Below, piece after piece: positions 1 to 10,200 of a stretch of DNA of 64,000 nt; within the stretch, counting starts at the first letter, position 1, and every line of letters begins with the position of its first letter. The notes below the pieces were generated by a model. That model searched no databases. It was given only the letters and a program-made list of their open reading frames with translations, and was not told the origin of the DNA. A program made the position numbers and the translations under genes. Source of the stretch: Beroe forskalii (Eukaryota; Ctenophora; Nuda; Beroida; Beroidae); NCBI GenBank assembly GCA_011033025.1, contig WFMF01000336.1, positions 125,540-189,539 on the forward strand, given 5' to 3'.

Positions 1-480
1 GTACCGCGCGCGCGCCGCTTGTCAGGGGTTGTATCCCTGTTTGGCTCGCGCTCGCGCGCGGCGCGTCTCGCCACGACTTTGGTTAGGTTTCCTAAGCCCG
101 CTTAGGTGTGTGCACGCGCCGCGCGCTTCCCTGTGCTGGGGAACAGGGGAAGCGCGCTGCGCGAGCCACACAGGGATATGTGTTTATCGACGGGCGATGT
201 CCGTATCTTCTGACTTGTCACTTGTTGTTGGCGCAAAGTGACGTCCAAATGTGGAACGCGAACGTTGCGCCGCGCGCGCGAGGGTAGAGCCAGGGTAACA
301 TCCTACGAACGTGTTTAGCAATGGTTAGGTAATTTAAATAAATTTTAAATAATGGGTCTGACGACGTCAGACAACCCTTAATCCTCCGCCGCGCGCCATT
401 TTTTCGCGGAGAGGGTCCTAGTCTACAAAGTACAGCAACGCTCCAAATTTCCGAGTGATGCGCGCTAGGGATGGGTTTGG
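1..480. other. CpG-rich flank, no gene recognised
   Basis: The first 300 bases are rich in alternating GC (GCGCGCG runs near 5-17, 50-62 and 270-280), unlike the AT-rich DNA that follows. Short open frames exist on both strands, but none has a recognisable domain, signal peptide or splice structure. It could be a CpG island of a gene to the left or a GC-rich repeat. Nothing else is seen. Confidence 0.4.
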
Positions 481-830
481 GGCCATCCATAAAGGACTTG
501 TCTGACAATGAAGGACGGATCCGCAATGAGGGGGGAGTCTGGCCAATGCGGACGTCTGCAATTCATGGAAATTTTGGGCGATTTGACGGCAATTTTTTAG
601 CCATGATTACGTAATATCGAATATTATCCCCAAAAGAACTAAGAAGGGGTTGGGCTTTGATTACGAGGGGGAGGGAGGGGGTTGAAATAAAAAATTGCCA
701 AAATATGAGAACGATCCCTTTGTGTTTAACAATAACATAAGAACATAAACAAACCATCCCCCACATTATGGAAACCCCTCCCCCACATAACACATAGATA
801 TTATGGATAAATGAAAATCTCAATTTAATT
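478..830 (-). repeat. Dispersed repeat, second copy at 22.96-23.29 kb
   Basis: The stretch beginning GGGGCCATCCATAAAGGAC and continuing through GCGGACGTCYGCAA motifs is the reverse complement of the block at about 22,960-23,285. The two copies share the purine-rich 'gaggggggag' tracts and the GCGGACGT core. No coding potential is evident. The family is not recognised; the two copies have diverged. From 830 to 1,127 only AT-rich DNA is seen. Confidence 0.6.
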
Positions 831-1175
831 CAAACTTCATGGCATGTTGTCGGACTCCATGTAAACTCCGTTATTTCGAAATCGAATTACATGTCGCGGG
901 TACGTGTTCAGCTACTTGGTTTTGCTTTTGATTATCGCACCTCACCGGATTATAATTAAATTTAAATCCTTATCAGCAGGAGAAATAATTATATTTCAAA
1001 TTAAAAGACATCCGATAACTTAAACTATATAAGGATATTGGACAGTCACTTATAAACGGCAATTTCAATTTTGCAGTATTCATTTGCTCGATTGTGAAAT
1101 AGAAATTCAATCAAGTGCTCAAAAGATTTGCAAAGCGATAAAAGAAGTGCCACCGGAAATTTGGGGCAAACTCCA

Positions 1176-2882
1176 ATGACGGTTGTGTTTGTTTTAGGGT
1201 TGCTGCTAGTGCAACCAACTGGTGCATGGATCAACGGTTTTCGGATTTGTTTTGTGGAGTCGGAGGGAAGCAGCCAGTGCCAGAAATCTAGAAACTCATG
1301 TTCGGGTAAGCCTCATCAACACCCTCCAATCATGAAACAGTTTTCTAGAGCAATCTCATACTACAGCTCATACTACGCGTTTCGAAGCCCAAATTCAAAC
1401 TGAAAGTCACATTTTAGGGCAAACTCCCATTTATGGAAACCGCCGATTCGGCGCATATAATTTTTTTTCATAGGCGAGGCGGGTATAGGCTTATAGGCAC
1501 CAATATTGTAATTGATTCGTAGCAATCTGTGTTTCTCCCCCTTTTTTCCGTTTTCTTTGCGCTGATGAATCAAGACAATCCTAAAAAACTGACGAGTACG
1601 AGTTTTTCTATTATTAGCTGAGCTTCGAGTCAAGTATCGGCCAATGACCTTAATTCATCGCAGAATTGGCGATTTGCATAAGTGGGATTTTGCCCATTTT
1701 AGTGGCACATTAAATCTGTTCATAGTTCAATCTAAATCTTGGCTGTATTGTTAATGTTTAATCACTTTCGTCGCAATTGCTATGTCCGGTACGGAGCCCC
1801 TCAGGTTCGATACTTTGTTTAACATGCCGTACAGCAAGGATCTACACTGAGTTCACCATGGTTGGGCACTTAGAGTTAGACACCCATTAGTACTACGACG
1901 AACGATGGCTTTATACCCTCTGTCTAATAAAAATGTTTCCTTGCGTTTGACAATTGATGCTCGCACAATAGACTACTACTTTATTTCCAATTTGATGTTA
2001 CATAAGCTAGTCTTTCTAAGCGTGACAATGCAGGGTGGAGTTCAAGCCCTCGATGGACGGCGCCGTTCCGAGATGACACCGACGGGAGAAGCGGTGGGTG
2101 TAACTACAAATGGAAAATACAAGGACACAATCCGAGGAAATATTACGAGTACCGGCTTTGCTTCCAGGTTGGAGCTTCAGGCCGTTATTATCAGCTCAGA
2201 CGATCTATTTTTAGTCACAACCATGGCCTCTGATTTCAGAGACACACCATCAAGTATCAAAATCACATGACATAATGTAAGAATTTAACAACATATTCTA
2301 CTTCAGGAAACAGAGGGCAGCTCGCAGTGTCAGGGAGCCAGATCTAGCTGCACAGGATGGACCGGAGCTCCCTCCTGGACCAAACCTTTCCGGGATGATA
2401 CAGACGGGCGGGGTGGTGGGTGCACCTACAGCTGGAAGATCGAACAGCGGCCCAGTTCTGTCATCGACTCTCAACCAGTGTGCCGGGTGTGCTTCAAGGA
2501 AACTGAAGGTATTCTTAGTGCCACATTGGTCATTTTACCTTGTATTCCTAGAAGAGGCATATCTGCCATGCATTTAATTCTATACTTGAGTTGATGAATT
2601 TCTCATAAAGGGGTTAAATATTTGAAAAAGAGTAAATAAAGGTTCGTAAAAGATATAATAGACTCCACACAAGTAACGACGCCCTCCCCGCCAGGAAGTT
2701 CCCAATGTCAGTTGAACAGGAGGAGCTGTAGCGGGTGGTCGGACACCGCCTCCCCAGGCTGGACAGCACCGTATCGAGATGACACGGATGATAGGGGTGG
2801 TGGCTGCAACTACAACTGGTATCTGGATTGCATACCCAGTTACATGAAATCTAACTGTGACACACAGAATCCTTGCTCTTAA
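1176..2882 (+). CDS. Small secreted protein with three Cys-rich modules
   Basis: Four exons join in phase: 1176-1305, 2034-2167, 2307-2508 and 2695-2882 (TAA), each bounded by AG/GT sites. Exon 1 encodes a signal peptide (hydrophobic VVFVLGLLLVQ). An upstream in-frame ATG lies at 1128, but 1176 gives the better signal peptide. The mature protein has three modules of about 55-65 residues. Each starts near GSSQCQ, has S-C-(S/T)-G-W, then W-T-(A/K)-P-(F/Y)-RDDTD-x-R-x-GGC-x-Y-x-W, and the first two end in a Cys-Phe motif. Three of the exons begin or end at module borders, as expected for internal duplication. No named family is recognised. A secreted or extracellular-matrix role is inferred only from the signal peptide and cysteines. 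Function unknown. Confidence 0.72.
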
Positions 2883-3867
2883 TTTAGCGCAGATTTCGAT
2901 CGAGCTTCATGGTGGTTTATAAGTCGTAATGACAATAACTTTTTTATCTGTAAAAAATTTTTGGGGATGCGGTGGGAATGAAGCGACTGGGTTTGGATTT
3001 GGCACCGGGAAAAGTCGATTATGGTATGGTATTTAGCTCTATGAATTTCATGATTTTGAGTTTTTAATTCATGAAATGTGTCCAGAAAATCTTATTAATA
3101 TTTCTTTCGGAATAAAGCTTTTTTCAATTTCTTATTTGGAAATTTTACTGAAAATTTAGTTACCATATTCCCTTGCCTGACAAATATTCCCCATGTTATT
3201 CCTCTGGGATGTACCCCAAATACACTTCGAATGAACCCTATCTGAGTATCTGCACCCCAAATGGACTCAATCTGCACCCCAATTCCAAATGCACCCAAGG
3301 GTGCATAAATGGCGAATGCCGATCAGTAGGTCGGCATTTAAGGTGCAGAAAGGGCGCTAAAGGTGCAAATTTAGGGTGCACAGTGATTTGAAGGGCTGCA
3401 GATCATCTAGGAAGCCAGCGTTTATTTGTTTAGGGTGCATTTAAGGGACACATTCGGGTCATTTGGGGTGCATTTGAGGTGCGTATAGCATTTAGGGTGC
3501 GTCTAGGGTGCAATTGGTCATTGACGGTGACCGAAATATCTATGTAAATTTTCTTATTACCAAAACTATAAATGATAATATTATTGTTTACTCAAATTGA
3601 AAGTTAAAACCTGACTATGATGATAATGTAGATTGCTAAATTTGACACGATCAATTCTATAACTAATATAGCGGTGATAGCTCTGAATTAGAAGTAGAAC
3701 ACTAGAACTGCAGTTTGCGTGCCATTGTGTGCGCGGCGTAAGTTTGCCATTTGCGCACCGTACCGGCATGATATGTTAAACTTTAATGTCTAAGTCTTCT
3801 CGCCGCGCACTCAAAATCGGCGCAAAATGCAGTTCGAAATATTGTGAAAAGTTTAACTTACTATTTA
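2883..3867. other. Intergenic DNA between convergent genes
   Basis: This separates the stop of the secreted-protein gene (plus) from the stop of the FAS-like gene (minus). It contains the fold-back repeat at 3200-3530 and otherwise AT-rich DNA without a supported gene. Confidence 0.5.
3200..3530. repeat. Imperfect fold-back repeat with GGGTGCA/TGCACCC motifs
   Basis: The left half carries repeated TGCACCCC motifs and the right half repeated GGGTGCA motifs, folding around a perfect short hairpin (AATGCCGA...TCGGCATT near 3,316-3,340). The arrangement resembles a decayed fold-back or MITE element. No target-site duplication was identified. Confidence 0.5.
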
Positions 3868-4251
3868 TTAACTTAGAGGACAAATACATATAAACCTAGA
3901 AGCAGAAGAAGCAATTTGACCCTTGAGATTCTTTCCCTCAAAAATTTTCCACAAAAGTTCACTAATTGCCAACGGCGACAGTTTCAAATTTACGACACAT
4001 TTATCTGGCACTGCCTCAAAATCAATCTGATTTCCGATGCACAAAATAATGTCTGGAGTTTGTTGAAACCCGTCGGCGAGTGAGGAATCTCGTGACAAAT
4101 AACGCGTCACCACACAGTCACAGTTTTTCTGGCAGAATCTGAGGCTGAAGGCTGGTCGGTGCTGGAAGAACCTCCTGAATAATCCCTCCAGGAGTTGGTA
4201 TGGGTGGGAGGGAGCGTGGACAGTGACACTGACAGTGGAGGGTGGGAGGGC
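3868..4251 (-). CDS. Last exon of the minus-strand FAS-like gene, ends in TAA
   Basis: An open exon of 128 codons from a TTTTCAG acceptor to a TAA at 3868. It reads like FAS linker sequence (LSPLAISELLWKIFEGKN near the end) but no ER, KR, ACP or TE signature follows. The acceptor phase (0) disagrees with the preceding donor (phase 1), so either a one-base shift, a missed small exon or the alternative donor GAG/GTCCCT in exon 4707-4588 is involved. It may instead continue by splicing from a donor near the end to exons left of the window. Confidence 0.45.
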   Translation of the reverse strand, partial: ALPPSTVSVTVHAPSHPYQLLEGLFRRFFQHRPAFSLRFCQKNCDCVVTRYLSRDSSLADGFQQTPDIILCIGNQIDFEAVPDKCVVNLKLSPLAISELLWKIFEGKNLKGQIASSASRFICICPLS

Positions 4252-7200
4252 CTGAAAATTTCCATTCAATCAAACTTAAATTTTATTATTCTCGACACAA
4301 TCAATTCATATTTGAATTTGATATCCCACAGGCCACAACCATTCATAAAATACACCTTTTTTATTTGATCCACTCATTGCGGATTTCCGGATGCAAAATG
4401 CACTTGGAGAATAAATGGCATGAATATGGGAAGAATAAAGTATTATAGATGGGAATGAAAGTGCTATCATGGCGCCTTAGATTTATAATTATATCAATGC
4501 GCACCAGGCGCAATTCACGAGCCAAAGCGTGGTTAAGTTATTGCCACAGACTCAGAATACCAATAATCACCAAGCTATAATACATACCTGTGTTCTTAAG
4601 AGGGACCTCAGTTCTCTGAGTATCAGGCGGTGAGTGATCTCCTAACTCTTTCAACAGGGAACTCCAGAGGGTGCTTTCCTTAACAGACTCCATCTTGAAG
4701 TGTGTCACTGAAATAGGGAAATGAGAATGACACTTCTAAAAACCATTGGTAATCCACAGGGTGTGCAAAGTGGAGGAGTGAAGATTATCACTGCTTTCCG
4801 ATCATGATCAAAGTGATGACACATTTAGAATTTTGAGACCATTTCCATCACCTCACTTACCGGATATATTTTTCAAGAAGCTTGCCATTCCACAGTCGGT
4901 AGGCAGCTTATCTCGTAGCAGACACACAGCTTTACCAGACCTATTGGAGAGGTTGGATTAATGGGAACCACAAAATGATTTCTCAGAAAATATTGGAGTG
5001 AGGATTAATCTTGGAGTCAAAACATCCAGCAGAGCAGTACAAGAAAAGTGAGAACCAAAACTGATACTCTGATATCAGTTAATCTATGGATATCTTGAAA
5101 TTGGAATGGAATTGAAGATACCAACAGATATTAGCATTATAAGCAGCACATGTAAGATGATGGATCATTAACAATGACCTCTTGGTAGCAGTCATGATGT
5201 CCAGCAGTCGAGTCTCACAAGACACGTCGATGGCACAGTCGACAGAGTCAGCCTCAAATAGTCCCCCATCTTGGGCCTTGACACCGGTGTCAACAAACCT
5301 AACGTCTTCAAACCTGGGATCAATACTTGAGACTTAGATCGGACAATAGAGACTCTCTCATTTAATTTATTATTGAACAACACGATAAGAAATGCTTCTT
5401 TTCGAATAGTAGAACAGAGATTAGGAATACCAAGAATAGAAAATCACTGAAATATCTAAGCAATATTTGAAGCGGATACCTAGAAGAAATGACTTGTTTC
5501 AAGACACGGAACAAAACGTCGCCGTCTCCAATAACCAGCACGGATTCGGATTGGTGGAGGGAGATAGCTTGGATGACTGCCAGGGAGACTGCTTGAGCCG
5601 CCCATTCATCACTGCTTCTATCGTAACCCTCCCTGGAGTTTATTACATGAATATTAGCATAACAGTGCAAACTTCAAAGTTTAGAATTGGGATACACAAT
5701 GCAGTATTGTATAAAATATACATTATACATCATACACTACACAGTACAACATATATCATACATGCACTGTATAGTTCCAGAACAGCAGAATACAGTTTGG
5801 TGACTCACTTTTGACCAAACCGACTCAAATAAGCACACCGATCATTATCAATGACGATAATACACAATTACCTGGACACAAAGAAGAAATGTTGAGCCAA
5901 GTCTGCAGACACACCATCCACCAACTCAGCCTTTGAGAGAATCCCCACAGCATACACACAATCACCGTTACAATGAGCACTGTTTGGATTTCCTTGGCAA
6001 CTGCTAGCGTTTCCTTGGCAACTGCTAGCGTTTCCTTGGCAACTGCTAGCGTTTCCATTGCAACTGTTTGGATTTCCTTGGCAACTGTTAGCGTTTCCTT
6101 GGCAACTGTTAGTGTTTCCATTGCAACTGTTTTCCTCTCCATGGCAACCGTTAGTGTCTCCAGGGCAACATGTGGCGTAACACACATAAAGTTCTTGGGA
6201 CAAGGCAGGACTTATTCTTCTGATTGAGAGAATCTTGTCGTGTAGTCTGAAACTTGCACCCAGGAGGCTCGAGAAAAGAACTGTTGCGAGTCGTCCTGAA
6301 ACAAACATGGGTCAAAAGGATTCAAAATGTATAAATAAGTTCTGCCAAGGAGCAGAAATGAATGGCATGCAAAAGTTTTCGAAGCAACTCGTCTTGGTGT
6401 ATTTGTTGCCCACAGCCTTCGCCCTTCAGTCCTATAATAACATGAAAACTAAGTGAAACCATCGATATAGATTAGAACAGCTTGGATTATCTAAGAGTTT
6501 AACATAAAAGTAAAATCATTAATTGAACATAGTTTTTGATCGGAAAACATAGCATTACATAGTAGAAATCAATATACCACTGTCTCTAATCTAAACACAA
6601 GATAACGCGTTATCTTAACAGCAAATGTTTACATTCTAGTCTGTAGTCACGTAACAATCACTTGTAAGGAAAAGTGACAAGTTGTAAGTACGCGTAACAT
6701 GTAAGTGACATTGTACAATTAGTGGAAATTGTAAGGACTAAGTACACGTGTCAGTTATAAGGACACGTCTCAGTTGTAAGTAAACGTGTCAGTTATAAGG
6801 AAAGGGGTCACTCTCTGAAGGTACACGTGTCAGTTGTACGGACAGGGGTCACTCTGAGAGGTAAACGTGTCAGTTATACGGACAGGGGTCACTCTGAGAG
6901 GTACACGTGTCAGTTGTACGGACAGGGGTCACTCTTAGAGATTCAGGTAAACGTGTCAGTTGTACGGACAGGGGTCGCTCTCAGAGGTACAGCACTTCCT
7001 CTTGAGTAAACGTGTCAGTTGTACGGACAGGGGTCGCTCTCAGAGGTACAGCACTTCCTCTTGAGCTCAGCGCCGCACAGGAGCGCGGAGCGGCGCAGGA
7101 AGAGGCGGCTGTGCGGCTGCGCCAGGAGGATGGTGTTGTTGAGGAGCGCCTGGAGACACATGAAGGTAACGCCCACGTACAGGGAATCCTGGCACACGAA

Positions 7201-10200
7201 CACCGTCAGCCACGTGTTGTCCGGGCAGGTACCGTCACCGACCATGGAGAAGTAAAACCTGGCGGCGTTAAGGAAGCAGTAGTAGGTGTAGGTGGCGATG
7301 AAGTTGAGGGTGATCAGACCACTCGTCTTGACGGCAGTGCGTATCACGGGACTGCCGCGCAGCGAGAAAGCGCTGCCCCTCACCGCAAACCAGGTGTAGA
7401 CCGACATGACGACAGTGGAGACGATCAGAATGCACTCAGTCAGGTCCAGCACAGCGTACTTCATGTAGCTATTCGCCTTGATCAGGCGCGGATAGAGCAC
7501 GGCAAAGCCTCCGGACAGCCAGGAAACCCCCACCACGACATAGGAAACCACCCGGAGGTTCTGGAGGATCCGCAGTGCGGACGCCTTGACGCAGAACAGC
7601 CGGACGACTGCCAGTCCGAACACGAGGACGATGTTAGCGTCGAAGGTGAAGAGGTAGATGTTGGAGCCAATGTCCTTCCAGTACCGGAGATCATGGTGGA
7701 GCGAGATGACCAGTCCTGTGACGGAGTTGAGGAAGTCCATGATGACCAGGTTGAAGTAGATGAAGCTGGAGGGGGATTTCCGGATGCCCAAGTTCAGCAG
7801 GACGATGAAGTTGAGGAGACTGAGGGGGAAGTTGAGGATGGAGATGGAGGGCAGGGCGATGTAGAGGACGCGGTTTAGTTCCTGCAGTTTGGACATGCTG
7901 TGTTCGAGATTCATGGAGATACGCTCTCAAAGTTTCAAGGAGATACAATCAATAATCACGGCCAACAGCACGATGATATCAAACAAAACGTCACAACATA
8001 CACGGCGGTTTAAAACCACTTGTTTTGGGGATCTCTTCTAAGGAAAGTACTCTAAGCAAAAGTTGAGAGCTGCAAATATCAAATTACGGTGTTCTAGTGA
8101 GGTACCGTACGCACTTCTCAACGAAATCTAACTATGAATCGGCTGCACAGATAGGTTAGTGTGTAATACAAATCCTGGACTGTAATGAGCTCCTGGTCTT
8201 TCATTTCATGGCGTATGGGTCAGAGATTAGAAAAAAATCATAAAAACTGAAGTTTTAGTCCACAAACTTACCAGATTTGTGCGATGCAATGTCCTGGATC
8301 ACATCAAAGCTCGCCTGATCCACCCACACGGCATCAGATCGGCACCCACCAGGGCAAGGCTTGCTGATCCACTCTGTTTCCGGGAAGCCTCGCCCATCCA
8401 GAATGATGGAGCTAGCACCTGTCATGAGCACAGTGGGTGCCTGGGCCATCTTCTCGAGCTGTAGGGAGGAGGCGTTATCTTTAAAGGTGTGATGTTATCA
8501 TGTCATACAATACCTTAGGAGGTGTATTTATAAAGGTTGTAATTTGGGGATTTTCAGAAAAATCCCCATTTTTATATCACCCACCATGAAATTTCGAAAT
8601 GACATCATTATCATATGTTTCAAGAGTAATGATTTGAAAAATCCCCATATTTTCAACCTACCAAAATTTTAAACACCGAATAAATTCACCTCCTAAGGTA
8701 CATAATGTCATGGTCCAGGCCCTTCAACTATCCTTTGAACTTTTCTTCGACTGGCTGGTTTTGGACTATTTTTTATTCAAGCAGATATATCATATACTTG
8801 TGTTTGATAGACATTTTTTCCGCGGGGACAAAGTCTGGAAACTTTATAATATCATTTAGATAGACTGCGATCATGGAATACCTCCCATTTCTTGAGGGAG
8901 GGGACGGCAACAAAAACGTCAAAAAGATCCGAAAAAGTGACACAAAGACTACAAAACGCGGTAGAAAGTGTCCAAACGCGTTAAAACGCCCGAATAATGT
9001 CCCCCTAGAGCAGGAAGGTATAGTAGCAGAAGAAAGACACACCAATTACTGACAGAAATCAGTACTATTCCTACCTGCAGCATCTGAAAGTGGCTATCCA
9101 ACACTAGGAGAATACTCTCGTCCGAGTCCCCGTCAAAGGAACACCTTTGAGTGTCCAGCGCACAGGAAAAGTCCTCCGAATCACACTCTCGAATGAGGGA
9201 GTTGGAGGGGGAGCTCAGTTGGCAGAAGTCCAGCAGCCCAGCCCCCGGGACACACCCCTCCGAGGCAGCGTTGAACTCTGACCCGCACTCCCGCAGCGGG
9301 TCGTGCGTTGTTATGGTACCCGTCAGGAAGAGCTCCTCGCCCGCCACCACGTGGAATGTGCCCGACTTTGGCATGATGCCAGTGGAGAGGGAGAGGGAGG
9401 GGAGTTCGTCGTCTTCACGGAGGGAAATCTGAAGTGAAGTACCAGTCAAAACAGTGTACTTAATAGAGAAATCTGAAGTGATGTACCAGTCAAAACAGGT
9501 ACTCAGTAAGTTTCAGTAGCGATAGATACAGAGTGAAGTGAAGTGACGTGTGAAATAAGGCTGCCCGCTGCTCTCAACCACCACACAGTTACAGCCGTCA
9601 AATGACTCCATCTCATTCATGAATACAGATAAATGGTGACACGAAGGGGGTGCCAGATAGTAACGGGTTGCTGGATCTCTTCTTGACTCTAATCGGACCC
9701 TGGACTTGTTTTAGTGCACATACAAACAAAAGACACCATTAAGTGAGGAATATAGTTGTCAGCAAGAACCAATCTGTTTGTGCAGAATAACGTTGGTAAG
9801 GTGGACACTGAGGTTATCCTGGGTTACATCATTAGCTCGAGCGAAGGACTTCCACACGAGGAAAACTCCCACGGAAAGGGGCAGGATTCTCCGACCCAAG
9901 ATGGAGTAGTTCCTCAGGAACACCGCTAAAATGAGGTGAAGTTATTAATTAAGTGGGGGACCGAGGGTGAGGTACTGCGGGTTGGGGACTGAGGCTGAGG
10001 GGGACTGAACGCAATGTGAGAATGTGGACATGGTGGAAATAGCTGAAGATGTTTATTGTAGGCCAAGTGCCAACGCTAATTTTTCAAGAAAGCAGATGAA
10101 ATTGCGAGCATCCATCATGTCATAGGACTGAAAAGTAACCACCGATTAAAGCCTTATACCAACGTACATAAAGCGTTGGTAGATTTCGTATTCCCGATTT

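Noticed and set aside
1905-2270. 121-codon single-exon protein
   Set aside because: It overlaps exon 2 of the secreted-protein gene in another frame; the spliced reading gives conserved modules.
5467-5814. VWA/Cache (calcium-channel alpha2-delta-like) protein
   Set aside because: First impression from AAQAVSLAVIQAI; phase-consistent neighbours and the VLVIGDGDVLF motif fit the FAS pseudo-methyltransferase instead.
7012-7878. 288-codon plus-strand frame opposite the GPCR
   Set aside because: Antisense shadow of the GC-rich GPCR gene; composition is charged and repetitive, no domain.
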